Shown: positions 10,779 through 22,062 of the stretch, in pieces
How the letters are laid out: every line of letters begins with the position of its first letter
Numbering within the stretch: the first letter of the stretch is position 1
From: Bryoerythrophyllum caledonicum
Lineage: Eukaryota > Streptophyta > Bryopsida > Pottiales > Pottiaceae
Length of the DNA: 64,000 bases
Direction of reading: 5' to 3'
Assembly (NCBI GenBank): GCA_963971425.1
Contig: OZ020525.1
Coordinates: 9,283,560-9,347,559, forward strand
Notes under the pieces: model-generated
Databases searched by the model: none
Seen by the model: only the letters and a program-made list of their open reading frames with translations
Told to the model about the DNA's origin: nothing
Translations under genes and position numbers: made by a program

Positions 10779-12461
10779 ATGTTGGGGGGAGAAGTTAAGA
10801 ACAAGAGGATAAGGGGTACTATTGAGACAATATGCTCCACTCTAATTAACACTTTTGATCTTGATTGCTACAGCATGTCCCAACACCAAGATGTTGCTGC
10901 CTCCTCCAAGCGCTTGTTTGTTGATGTGGTAGAAGGAAATTCTTGCCCAGTAAATGTCAGTCAATATACTTTAGCCATCACAAACACCACCCAGAAAAAA
11001 GTGAAAGCAACAAGTTTGCCTTACACTGAATTCTGGCTTGGTTTCCACACAATGAATATAATTGCAAAAGAAAATGGGAGTTATAAAATTCCAATCGTTA
11101 GCATTGAGAAATTGGTCAAGTCCGGCCTAAATGGAAAAGAAGCTTTCGAAAGCTTCGAAGCAATGCCTACCTACCCATTCATCCCCCAAAATGAATGGCC
11201 ATCCAAAAGAGGAGATGAGAAAGAGGGGAACCATTTCAATCTCACTCAACTTCCAAGTGAAGTTGAGGTAGAAAATAATGGCTATGCATTGGATTACCAA
11301 GTTTCAATCCATTTTGAACTTGGGGAGCAAATATGGACGAAAGATATCGTCCTAGATATGGTAAAAAATAGATTAAAAGAAATGGACATTCCCACTGGGA
11401 CAGGCATTGGTGAGCCTATAGCCATCTTTTGCTACCACCAGTCCGATAATTGGAATGGGGTCCTTAAGCTACACCTAAAAAATCCGGTTGTAGATGGGAA
11501 GCGACTATTGAATGGGATAAGACCTTTCATTCTCATCTTGAATGAGGGAATCCCACACAAGGGGAAAGTATGCAAATCCTACGATTCCCTTGCCTTCTCA
11601 CATCTACTTTTGGTCAAAATCTCTGGTCCAAATCTTGTCAATAAGAAATCATATGATTTACATGCAGAAATTGTAAGAGAAAGTTTCGCCAGGGGTCATG
11701 ACTTTGAAGTGATAGGGGTAGAAAAGAAGACTTTCTCAGAATTTGCTTGGGTGAAAACTCCCTCACCGGAGCAAGCAGCCAAAGTAAAAGACTTTAAAGT
11801 CTCATTCTACAATGAGATTTTTTTGCCAATTTTTGCAACTCGGAAAATGGATGAAGATGAAATTGTAAAAAAGAATTGTCTCATCCTCATCGCTAAAAAC
11901 CTCAATAAAACGGAAACAGAAAAAGAACTTGGAGATGGAATCAAGTCCATTCTCGGTGAGGAGAATGTGGTTGATATATTCTTCAAACTTGAGCATGGGC
12001 AACATGTAGGGACTTGTAACATTGAGTGTCTAAATGCGGCAGTATATAAAAAGTATGTCAAGCAAAGTAAAAAACTTCATGGCAAATATGTCATGTTCAC
12101 CCCTCACCCAAAAAGTTTGGATGGAAGTAACAAACCAAACACGGATGAACTTACAAGGTTAGGGTTCTCAGATGTAAACGCAACAGTAGTAAATGCCGTG
12201 ATTGCCATGGAAAATGGACCAAACAAGGGAAACGGAGTTACATTGGACCAACTTCGTAAGGAAATGAAGACCATGAAGAGAGAGATCGTGCAAGAGGCAA
12301 GACAATATGCGGACATGGTACAAGCAAACACGGTTAAATCCCTCAGGGGAGAAATGTCAACTCTTCGATCTCAACTTATCCAAACTATCATGGCAGCAGA
12401 GTCACAAGCATGGGAACGGGAACAACGCGCCATAGAGGGTAAAATGGACACGTCAAACTAG
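10779..12461 (+). CDS. LINE ORF1 protein (RRM-like, C-terminal coiled coil)
   Basis: The frame is open from 10611; the ATG at 10779 (561 codons) is preferred because the upstream part looks like leader, and 10875 is another candidate. No family is recognised with certainty. The segment at about 11860-12110 reads like an RNA-recognition fold: a first strand LILIAKNL, then helices, HVGTCNIECL in the RNP1 position and KYVMFTPHPKSL as last strand. A second, weaker one lies near 11340-11630. The last 75 residues (LRKEMKTMKREIVQEARQY onward) form heptads typical of a coiled coil. LINE ORF1 proteins trimerise by a coiled coil and coat the RNA. Unlike ORF2, this frame has no stops, which is notable in a dead copy. 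Confidence 0.7.
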   Translation: MLGGEVKNKRIRGTIETICSTLINTFDLDCYSMSQHQDVAASSKRLFVDVVEGNSCPVNVSQYTLAITNTTQKKVKATSLPYTEFWLGFHTMNIIAKENGSYKIPIVSIEKLVKSGLNGKEAFESFEAMPTYPFIPQNEWPSKRGDEKEGNHFNLTQLPSEVEVENNGYALDYQVSIHFELGEQIWTKDIVLDMVKNRLKEMDIPTGTGIGEPIAIFCYHQSDNWNGVLKLHLKNPVVDGKRLLNGIRPFILILNEGIPHKGKVCKSYDSLAFSHLLLVKISGPNLVNKKSYDLHAEIVRESFARGHDFEVIGVEKKTFSEFAWVKTPSPEQAAKVKDFKVSFYNEIFLPIFATRKMDEDEIVKKNCLILIAKNLNKTETEKELGDGIKSILGEENVVDIFFKLEHGQHVGTCNIECLNAAVYKKYVKQSKKLHGKYVMFTPHPKSLDGSNKPNTDELTRLGFSDVNATVVNAVIAMENGPNKGNGVTLDQLRKEMKTMKREIVQEARQYADMVQANTVKSLRGEMSTLRSQLIQTIMAAESQAWEREQRAIEGKMDTSN

Positions 12462-12718
12462 CATTGCCAAACAACGCTGCAATAAATAAATACACTAAAG
12501 TATATATATATATATACTATAAAAGTATATTTACATACTACTAAACAAGGAAAAAAAACTACTACATGAATTTAAACAACAACATAAATGAAAACAACAA
12601 ATATATTATAGCTCATATGTACGAAATACATATCATAGAAATACAAAAAAACTACAAAAATATATGTAAAAAAAAATATAAAATAGTTTATCTATATAAT
12701 ACTAAAGAAAAACAAAGA
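12462..12718. other. AT-rich gap between ORF1 and the AAC tract
   Basis: The gap is A-rich with short TA repeats (TATATATATATATA near 12502). No gene or motif is recognised. Confidence 0.6.
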
Positions 12719-13158
<440 letters not shown>

Positions 13159-13299
13159 CACAAAAAGAAAAGAAAATACAAAAACAACAAAACAACAAAA
13201 CAACAAAAACAACAACAACATCAACAACATCAACAACATCAACAACATCAACATCAACAACAACAACAACAACACTCCACACCCTTCCCTCTAGTAGCC

Positions 13300-13383
13300 A
13301 TGAACATTACTCACTACAAACTATTAATTATACTTTGCGGAGACATAGAAACTAACCCCGGCCCAATGCCAAATGTCTTCTAG
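13300..13383 (+). other. N-terminal 2A-like ribosome-skipping motif
   Basis: Codons 13300-13380 give a short hydrophobic leader (HYKLLIILC) followed by GDIETNPGP, with D-I-E-T-N-P-G-P at 13342-13365. This matches the 2A consensus D(V/I)ExNPGP at every position, and 2A peptides are preceded by just such a hydrophobic helix. In 2A peptides the ribosome omits the Gly-Pro bond, releasing the upstream part. Some APE-type LINEs carry 2A motifs at the very N-terminus, where they can double as a signal sequence. A TAG stop follows five codons later at 13381. Confidence 0.85.
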
Positions 13384-14016
13384 AACCATCCAGAAACACA
13401 CAAAAGATTATAAAAAATATATTTTATTCCGAATACTATAAAACTCCACCCCGAATATCAACACCTAGCATCTTCCTTTGCACCACTTCTAAAAAATAAT
13501 CACATACTTCACCAAACTTACTCCATCCTCTACCCCAACATTTCTCACTACATACACTAAAAAAACAACCACCCACCCACACATATCTTATTCACCATAA
13601 TTACCACCCTCCACCCATCAATAGACGAATGCAACAATATCATTAACCATCATTCTACCAACACAAACCCAACACATTGGACAAATATATTACTAAATAC
13701 CCTATCCTCTCTACATAATCCCCCTGAAAGACATATAGATACACTCCACCCATACACCAAATTCCTAGAGGAAAACCAACACCTTTTTGAACACAAAACC
13801 TCGCTAAATAAAGACCTATACAAATTTATTCATAGCCAAACCCCACCCCCTTCCCCCGATGAACTACAACTAAAATTTTCCTACTTCCCGCACAATCTTA
13901 TCCTTGAAGCTCTTAGATGTTTCGAACCAATCCATGCTTACACGCACCCCACCCTGACACCCGCCCATATCTCCCCTCCACTTTGTAACCACCACAATAT
14001 AGACAATAGAAACACA

Positions 14017-14790
14017 TGTATAACTACATGGAACGCCTCAACCCTAAAAACTACCTTACCATGCATCCACAATCTAACCGCCCACACCAACACCCCGCCG
14101 GCCATAATTGCCATACAAGAAACTAAACTAACCGCTACTAAATCCACTAAATACATCCAAAAAACATTCCCCGATTATAAACTTATATTTATTAACTCTC
14201 ATTCTCTCACACGATGCATCCAACAACAAAGGCCATATACACCGGCAAGAGGAGGTCTACTCATGCTCATACACCAATCACATGCCTTCCTCGGGAATAT
14301 TACTAAAATCCCCACCCCGGCTAATATATCACCATATCTTCAAATTATTGAAATTACTAACCGACCCCTCCAACCATGGCTCATTCTCCATCTATACATG
14401 CCCTCACACATAGAAGACTCTAGGCTTATTCCGGAGATCCAAAATTCCATCACTTCACAAATAACTATACACACTAACCATACAATAATACTTTGCGGAG
14501 ACTTTAATTGAGATATTGCCCTTATTGGACGACAAAACGGAGAGGTCTTTACCCCCCCACTTGACATAGACTATCAATGGCAAAATTATACGGATAACCT
14601 AGAATTATTTTTAATCCCAACCAATATACAATACTCTCGTCAAGGTGGACTTAATTACACACACACTAGCCTAATTGATGGATTTTATATTAAAACACCT
14701 AACCATACCCAATATACATCTATCACCAATACCACAACCAACTTAAACTCGGACCACTTCCCAATCCAACTTAACATACCTCACAACACC
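14017..14790 (+). other. APE-type endonuclease domain of ORF2
   Basis: The exonuclease-endonuclease-phosphatase motifs are all present in one frame: TWNAS at 14023, IQETKL with the catalytic Glu at 14112-14129, LHLYMPS near 14383, CGDFN with the catalytic Asp at 14494-14508, SLIDGFYI at 14668-14691 and NSDHFPIQL with the catalytic His at 14746-14772. This enzyme nicks the target strand to prime reverse transcription. A TGA at 14509 interrupts it directly after GDFN, where Arg is usual. Confidence 0.9.
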
Positions 14791-15671
14791 CTTATAAGTA
14801 GACCTTCCATAGCCATCAACTCAAATGTTATTAAAATACTAAATCCCATCCCAAAAGAAAACCTTGATAACTTTAATACAATATTCTTTGAAAAAAACTC
14901 CCTACAAATAGACTCCCTTACAGATACTCTTTCTAACCACCAACACCTCGCACACATACAATGGCAAGAAGCTTGCAGGACTCTTGACAAACTTATCAAT
15001 GAAATCTCTACTACATTAGAAAAGACTTGTAAAGCGCCCCCGATTCCACAACTCACTCCTAGAACCTCGAAACAAGGTGGGTATCTCCCAAGAAAATTAG
15101 CCAAAAAATGGAAACAACATCTTGTCACATACCACACTATTCGTAAAACAATTTATATTGCTAAAACTAACCAAAACTGGCGAATCCACCCCATACTCTC
15201 CGAACTACAAAATCTCCGTCACCTCCAAATCCCACAAGTACCACCATCCAACACCCCTCACGAAGACTGGCTAAAAGACATTGCAACCATTGCAAAAGTT
15301 GCCAACAAAGAAGCTCGGAAAATTACTACAAAATATACAAGAGAATGTGTCAAAAAAGCCATCTCTAAGTATCGTCAACTATACGAAACTAGCCCAAAAA
15401 AGATTAATAGAAAAGTCTTTAAAATAATACAAACCTGCCACTAGACTGCATTTTAGATCAAAACAATAACATTCTAACTTGCCCAGAGGACATTGCAAAC
15501 GAAATACATTTCCAACAATCCATAAAGAATAGACCATCCACCCCCCCATGTCACTTCCAACCACAACATACATCAACATGCACGTGCGGAGTTAGGCAAT
15601 ACCCGTGGCATGATTTGGACGGATTTACCATTGATAAAAGAGGAGAACCAACAACACCTCTCCACACATAT

Positions 15672-16445
15672 TATAACAGAGACAAGAAGAAGAAGAACGC
15701 CGGTCCCCGAAAGGGGCCCGCGTGAATAAAGTGTCCGTTCATTCCACCACTAATTCCATACCCACCGGGCATGGGTTAGTAGTATGGAACTACTTTGCCC
15801 TTTCGAGGGAGGACACTATGAACCCAGTAACCAATACCAAAAGACCCAAGGTCCCAAAAGTCTCTAAAAGAAGGAGGAAGTGTATGAAGAAAGATGCAAA
15901 TGCAGGTTTATGGAGGGGGGTTTGATGCGTCAGGAAGGGGTTGGTTGTTTTCAAGTTTTCGTTTATGCAGGAGTATTGACATAGCATGTTGAATTGCAAT
16001 AGTGTTAATATTTAAAAAGGTGGTTTTGATTGAAGTGATGGGGATTTTAAATGTGTCTTCAAGGGTTGTCATTGAGGGAATGAAGGTGGTGGCTCTGGCA
16101 CCCGCGGTGATGACAATAAGGGGGTCTACTTTCCATCCTAGTGCTTGAATATCGTCAAGTAGTGGTTGGTGTTTGTTTGTTTTGTTTGCAATAGTGTGCG
16201 GAGAGAATCTGTCATTGCAATATGTGAATTCAATAAAGTGAATAGTGAGACTAGGGTCTATGTGGTTTGGTGGGGGGTCTTTGTATGAAAGTCCTCTAAC
16301 ACATAATAGATCCGGTTTGAATCTTGTATTGCAATGACATTTTAGAGTGTGACAAGTGCATGGTAATAGCCAAGGAGGGACCGTATTTTCTTGTGGGTTG
16401 TCATTAAAGGTTCCGGCATTCATGAGAATGAATATAACAAAGACA
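15672..16445 (-). mobile_element. Nested 5'-truncated copy of the same LINE family, inverted
   Basis: 15685-16432 is the reverse complement of 20614-21364 with scattered differences and includes the 3' tail (GAAGAAGAAG at the left end). It is flanked by a 13-bp duplication, TATAACAGAGACA (15672-15684) and TATAACAAAGACA (16433-16445), one mismatch. It is therefore an independent target-primed insertion of a 748-bp, 5'-truncated copy into ORF2 of a sister element. Confidence 0.95.
15908..16423 (-). CDS. RLE domain fragment carried by the nested LINE copy
   Basis: An uninterrupted 171-codon frame covers most of the restriction-like endonuclease. It contains RFKPDLLCV (the KPD motif typical of R2-type RLEs), FIEFTYCND (the acidic residue after the strand) and KTNKHQPL (the K..KY position, Tyr changed to His). 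It lacks the upstream zinc knuckle. It is a truncated 3' end and is probably not expressed, but it shows what the family's RLE looks like with less decay: the outer copy has KSD in place of KPD. Confidence 0.8.
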   Translation of the reverse strand: MNAGTFNDNPQENTVPPWLLPCTCHTLKCHCNTRFKPDLLCVRGLSYKDPPPNHIDPSLTIHFIEFTYCNDRFSPHTIANKTNKHQPLLDDIQALGWKVDPLIVITAGARATTFIPSMTTLEDTFKIPITSIKTTFLNINTIAIQHAMSILLHKRKLENNQPLPDASNPPP

Positions 16446-17420
16446 CTTATAACATGTGCCTAAAAAATTTGGGAACCAACAAAGCCCCAAGCCCGGACCA
16501 TATACCTAACTCAATCCTAAAAAATATGCCCCCTAGAATCCATGACCTTCTATCATTATTCTTCCTTCATTGTTACAAACAAAAATCCATTCCCGCATCT
16601 TGGAAAACAAGTTTTACAATCTTACTATACAAAAAAGGCAACCCATCCGTGCTACCTAACCATTGACCGATTGCCTTAGCTAACACCATTTACAAATTAT
16701 ATACTAGCACACTAACATCAATATTATCGGCCTACGGAGAAAAACACCAAATATTACACGAAAGCCAAGAAGGGTTTAGAGCCGAGAGAAGTACCACACG
16801 GCAACTTCAAACCCCCATTGCAGCTCTTAAGGATGCAAAATTCACTAATAAAGACATTTATATACTCTACATTGACTTCAAAAATGCATTCCGTTCCATT
16901 GACCATCCTCGATTGCTAGCCATTATGAGCGATCTCGAGTACCCGGAAGACGCAGTCACATTGGTTGATAATATATACTCCCAATCTACCACTACATACA
17001 CTAGAGAATTCTTTGGTAACACACGCCCTATCCCCATCCAACGTGGTACCATCCAAGGCGATACATTGAGCCCATACCTCTTTATTATTTTTCTAGAACC
17101 TCTATTGAGATGGCTTCAAAGAGGTAATAATGGCTACACATTTGGTACCTCAAAAGTAACCATAAACTCGGCCGCATATGCCGACGATCTAGCGGCCATC
17201 TCAGGACGTCTTAAATCACTCCAAATTCAATTAGACAAAATAGACAAATTTTGTCTATGGACCGGGATGGAACTTGGGGTCCAAAAATGTGCCGTAACTG
17301 GATGCCCTAACAAATCCAAAATAAACCCGACCGCCTTCAAAGCCCTTATCCAAGCTACCAATATCCAATATCGTAACCAACCAATTCCGGTTCTAAACCA
17401 AAACCAACCTTACATATACC
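16446..17420 (+). other. Reverse transcriptase domain of ORF2
   Basis: The LINE RT blocks appear in order: NKAPSPDHIPN, SWKTSFTILLYKKG, a stop at 16664 within N-H-stop-PIAL, ESQEGFRAERSTTRQL, IDFKNAFRSIDH with the first catalytic Asp at 16874, GTIQGDTLSPYLF at 17044, and YADD at 17177-17188 with the catalytic Asp pair. GMELGVQKCAVTG and an IYLGI motif (about 17412) lead into the thumb. Apart from the one TGA the frame is open to 18088. Confidence 0.95.
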
Positions 17421-18869
17421 TCGGAATAAACCTAGTCCCATCGTTAAAATGGAAAATTCAAATTCACGCTTCTACTACAAAACTTATTAAACAATGTAAT
17501 GAACTTACACTATGTCCGGCCACATTGCAACAAAAAATAAAAATGATTGACACCGTCATACGGCCAAGTATCTCATATAGTTTCTATGTGGTCCCTTATT
17601 CCATGCCCCCCATAAACAAACTTGATAAAAAAATCATAGCCATACAAAAGAAAGTATGCGGACTCCCTAATTGTACGCCCAATGTCATAACACAACTCCC
17701 CCACGAACTATTCGGATTAGAAGCTTTTTCCCTCAAAAATGCCTATCTACGTTGCATTGGAGAACAACTCCAAAATGCACTTAACGACAAGGGACGACTA
17801 GGACTAATTTACAGTGGACTCCTTCCGCACATCCTTGCCATTTATGGAGGAGCACAATACCTCCAAAGATTTAAAAAATTGGATTGCCTTCGGTCTCCCA
17901 TTACCCGCACACTTTTTCTACTTAAAACAGAAGGCCTAAAAGGCACACTAGAAGATTTCCTACTAGGCCCCGCGCCACTTGAACAAAATTGGGCAGATGA
18001 AATACGTAACCTCCCTAGACTGGACCAACAATTATCCGCCAAACTCCTACAAAACCTTTTCTCCGCAAACATTACTGATCTAAAATAAATTACACTACCA
18101 AATGGAACACACCTTATGGACGACAAGAGCTACAAAACATTCTACGGTACCCCTCACAAATTAATAAAAAGTGCACTAAATACTATTTTGTCAACTGCCA
18201 TGCCTCCCTATATGCCCAAACCCTTGCACCACCCATGCCCCACCTTACACACTCAAAGACCCGTACATCATTGGTCAAAATGACATCCACCCCAACATCA
18301 ACCTCCCATTAACCTCCCCCAACCCGCCACATTCACGACCATATGCCCCCCCACCACATATATTAAAAAATCCTTCCATGCACCCAATAAACAACATAAC
18401 CGGGCACAAACATAGAAAGTACATTGACTCTAACAACATAAGCAAACAATACACATCATACCTATGCCATTGGTCCCACAATAACACCACCTACACCAAA
18501 TGGCTCCCGCAAAGAAATCTTTTTCCTTGGCACAACCCAAACGCTTCCTCACAAAACACCGAAATCCTCACACAATACTACCTTAGAACCCAAAACAGTT
18601 ATTACTCAAATACCATACAATTACACCACCCCCAAGCACAACCTCGAGATAGCAGATTTGTCACGCCACCTATTAGTATCCCCCTCCTTAACATCTTTAC
18701 AATCGAATGCAACCCCGAAACTGACATCCTCGCACAAACAAATACAATCAAAATACCACAAGATAATGCCCGCATATACGAAAGTAATGATAGACATCTA
18801 ATAACCATACCACTCGCTAGACTACAATGGTTGTGGAACCAGTATCACAATGTATTACAAACCCCCATT

Positions 18870-19610
18870 AACATTGAACCAATACCCCAAACATTTGAAA
18901 CCGAAATTGTTTGGCTATATCAAAGATATAAGTACCGAATACCCAAAAATGACCCCCTTAAAAATGCACACTACACACTACCCGATCCTATCTTAGACTA
19001 CCTTATTACATCTCTAAATATCACACATTCATACTTCTCATCCCCCGTCACATGCTCCACAAAAATCTCAAAATTCTACTCTCCATTCGAACGTGATAAG
19101 ATTTTCGGTTCTCTTGGTAAAGCTTTTGATTATAGATGGAGTGGAATAGGCCTTGCACACCCTCACAACAAAGAAGAAACACAACAAGCAACACATTGGG
19201 CACGCCTAGCAGCAAACAATGATCCCAACCACAATATCACCATTATTATTACTCCCGACACCCATTGGTACCACAACTCTAACCCACACTTAGGCCCATT
19301 CCCGGACTCCCACATCATAGTACTATTTGAAGCGGACTCTATGACTTACAAAGAACCCACTATACCACCACAAATACAAACACCCCGCCTTGAACCAGCA
19401 ACCCTACCTATTCTATGTATACATCACCAAACCCAAGAGATAGGTACTCTAGAAAACCTCAAACATCTCACTTTGATAGCAAAAAATCTAAAAATTAACA
19501 AGGTACACACCGCAATTGTCCCTCCCACACCTGTTTCAATCCGTATAAACCGTAACAAAAAATGGTCTAAAACCCCCACACAAACATCTCCGCACTACCA
19601 GCTACCGAAT
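18870..19610 (+). other. ORF2 segment resembling an adenine-methyltransferase fold (tentative)
   Basis: This lies between the RT thumb and RNase H. It reads YFSSPV, then FYSPFERDKIFGSLGKAF, W-SGIGLAHPHNKEETQQAT, then a hydrophobic strand TIIITP. The spacing FGSxG..F...SG...(N)PPF..E...AT resembles PCIF1-like and retroelement-borne N6-adenine methyltransferases. The catalytic (D/N)PP(F/Y) would be replaced by HPHN, so any activity is doubtful here. This is a pattern resemblance read by eye, not an established domain. Confidence 0.35.
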
Positions 19611-19639
19611 TGAGCCTCCCTCTCCCCCACTACCAAATC

Positions 19640-20095
19640 AATACCGTCCTTAAATTTGATCCCAACTTTAGCTACTATACTGACGGTTCCTTTAAAAAAC
19701 CAACCGAAGTAAGCCCGGGCCATTGGCACCTAGAAAAAGCCGGTTATGGGGTATACAATTCAACCAAACAAATAAAATTAAGCAAAAGACTACATGGACT
19801 CCAAAATATTGTAAGAGCCAAAATGATGGCTATACACAAAACCCTTAGGATAATCACCACTCAATACCCAAACAAACCGGCTCACATTTTTACAGATTGC
19901 ATAAATGTACTATATCTCCTTAATACACACATAAAACACCCTACTTTACACAACAGTCACCTGGACAAAACTATCCTCACATCCATGGTTGTAATGCTCC
20001 AAAATCGCACACAAATTACTACACTCCACAAAGTCCGAGCTCATGCTAATATCGACGGCAATGAACAAGCCGACAAACTAGCAAAGGAAGGAAGA
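19640..20095 (+). other. RNase H domain of ORF2
   Basis: Motifs of RNase H1 are present: YYTDGSF with the first Asp (19682), VRAKMMAIHKTL where Glu is expected but AAA (Lys, 19820-19822) is found, IFTDCINVLYLL with the second Asp, and HKVRAHANIDGNEQADKLAK with the His and last Asp. The domain would remove RNA from the hybrid. The Glu-to-Lys change should abolish it. RNase H is found in several plant and algal LINE clades. Confidence 0.85.
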
Positions 20096-20454
20096 GAAAA
20101 AACCCACAAGAATGCCGAACACCCACACAAACACGCCCATGCCACCCCATATTACTTTCATAGATATGAATGGCCTTCTATGGGCGAAACCCCCGATAAA
20201 GGCCCCATACGATTCTTGGACAAATACCTCATAAAACATGATCTTGTAAATAACCTGGTAAAACTTACAGAAAACTTCCCCAATATTGATAAATGGACCG
20301 GCAACCCAAATATTCACAACGCATTGTCCAACAATTTTTGGAAAACCTCATAATTATGGATCCACAAATCACATGCCTAATCAAATTCCGCAGCGGACAA
20401 TACATGGGAAATGCCCGCAAACAACTCTTCTTCGGAATAGAAAGAATTCCTACA

Positions 20455-21138
20455 ATAACATGTCCAATTTGCAACACCACAGACCTGGACACATGGCTAT
20501 ATGTCTTGCTCAGGTGCCAAAACCCCCATATACACTCACTAATTGTCAAAAGACACAACAAAGCGGTATGGGCTATTCGCAAACTACTTGTATCATCAAC
20601 CAAATCTCGGTGCTTCATTCTCATGAATGCCGGAACCTTTAATGACAACCCACAAGAAAATACGGTCCCTCCATGGCTATTACCATGCATATGTTACACT
20701 CAAAGATGCCACTGTAATGCAAGATTCAAATCGGACATACTATGTGTTAGAGGACTATCATACAAAGACCCCCCACCAAACCACATAGACCCTAGTCTCA
20801 CTATTCAGTTCATTGAATTCACATATTGCAATGATAGATTCTCTCCGGACACTATTGCAAACAAAACAAACAAATACCAACCACTACTTGACGATATTCA
20901 AGCACTAGGATGGAAAGTAGACCCCCTCATTGTCATCACCGCGGGTGCTAGAGCCACCACCTTCATTCCCTCAATGACTACCTTTGAAGAAACATTTAAA
21001 ATCCCCATCACTTCAATCAAAACCACCTTTTCAAATATTAACATTATTGCAATTCAACATGCTATGTCGATACTCCTACATAAACGAAAACTTGCAAACA
21101 ACCAATCTCTTCCTGACGCTTCGAACCCCCCGCCATAG
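20455..21138 (+). other. Zinc knuckle and restriction-like endonuclease (RLE) of ORF2
   Basis: The frame opens with TCPICN (20458), a TW-L-VLLRC segment whose usual His is Tyr (TAT), and KRHNKAV, which matches the CCHC knuckle plus RHN of R2-type LINEs. It continues with RFKSDILCV (KPD expected; the nested copy has it), FIEFTYCND and KTNKYQPLL, the acidic and K..KY positions of the PD-(D/E)XK core, then GWKVDPLIVITAG. RLE domains nick the target in R2-like elements. Its presence beside an APE domain in one ORF places the element with Dualen/RandI. Confidence 0.85.
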
Positions 21139-21364
21139 TCTTACACTTACATCTCACTATACACGGCCTCCGTCTTTTGGAGACTTTTCGGGACTTTGGT
21201 CCTCTGTTCTGGCTATTGGTTACTGGTTACATAGTGTCTACCTTCGAAAGGGAGAAGTAGTTCCATACTACTAACCCATGCCCGGTGGGCATGGACTTAG
21301 TGGTGGAATGAACGGACATTTAATTCACGCCGGCCTCCTCTGGAGACCGGCGTTCTTCTTCTTC
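21139..21364 (+). other. LINE 3' UTR with two hairpins and TTC tail
   Basis: Hairpin 1 is at 21276-21294 (CCATGCCC, loop GGT, GGGCATGG). Hairpin 2 is at 21328-21352, with 11-bp arms and one mismatch. The TTC tail is 21353-21364. The nested copy has the same layout with paired changes in hairpin 2. Such 3' structures are read by the element's own reverse transcriptase in several LINE groups. Confidence 0.75.
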
Positions 21365-21422
21365 AGAGCAATCTAAAAATGTCGGTAAAAGAAAATTTAT
21401 CTAAATTGAATGAAGAGCATAC

Positions 21423-21870
21423 CTTGCTAGCACTCCTCTCAAACTTTGCAAGCATTTCACCTTGAATTGTATTAAGTTGCTCAACGTCACTATCGGGCCA
21501 ATTCTTCTTCTTCAATCTTCACCTTTTGGCTTTCTTCTTGGCTAGAGTTTTCTTCTATGTAGATCCACCTCTTCCCTTCTTTGTCGGTTCAACAATTTAA
21601 CATGTTCCTCTACTTCCTTCCCTCCAACGTCCAAATTGTTCTCACACGTTTCACTTTCTCCAATCAAGGCACTAGGGGTTGAAGAAGGATGTTGAATGTA
21701 GGACCTGAAGGCACTCTCATTTTGAGTTGGAGGACTGAAAAAATCCTCATACCCACATATTCTTGGCTGCAAGTGAACGGAAGTTGCAAGAAACTAGCCA
21801 TCCTTAGGGAGAAATAGTAACAAATATTAAACTTCTTCCTGGAACACAAGCTCCACAACCATGTTACTGA
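21423..21870 (-). pseudogene. Myb/SANT-like Harbinger accessory protein, 5' exon
   Basis: The minus strand reads GYEDFFSPPTQNESAFRSY, then, after a frame change, a basic stretch and WPDSDVEQLNTIQGEMLAKF, ending SASK just before a GTATGC donor at 21422. This suits the N-terminal half of the Myb-like protein whose 3' exon is at 6706-7142. At least one frameshift is present. The true start is not visible. Confidence 0.5.
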
Positions 21871-22062
21871 CAATTCAAAAACAATTTGAAATTCAACGGC
21901 AATGCATATGTCTATGCAAAATAATTGAATAGAATCCTATGCAAAAAAATGAAGTAAAATCCTTTTCAAAACACATTTAGACTATAGAAAATGACGTTCA
22001 ACCTCAAAAGCACAACAAGAATCAAAATGCAAGAACCTCAATAGCAAGAAAAGTTGCATGAA

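Larger units (their letters stand above)
13300..21138 (+). pseudogene. LINE ORF2 polyprotein (2A-APE-RT-RNase H-RLE), broken
   Basis: Setting aside the nested insert (15685-16432 plus one target duplication) gives about 2,360 codons, very long for a LINE. The ATG at 13300 is the first in its frame. Order: 2A-like motif, an uncharacterised segment, APE endonuclease, connecting helices, reverse transcriptase, an uncharacterised and possibly methyltransferase-like segment, RNase H, CCHC-type knuckle, RLE. The protein would nick the target and copy RNA from the nick. Breaks: stops at 13381, 13411, 13558, 14509 (TGA where Arg is expected after GDFN) and 16664 (TGA where NYRPI is expected), and frame changes near 15430, 18085, 19600 and 20300. 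Several stops fit CGA-to-TGA decay. The reading frame is continuous across the nested insertion point. Confidence 0.85.
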
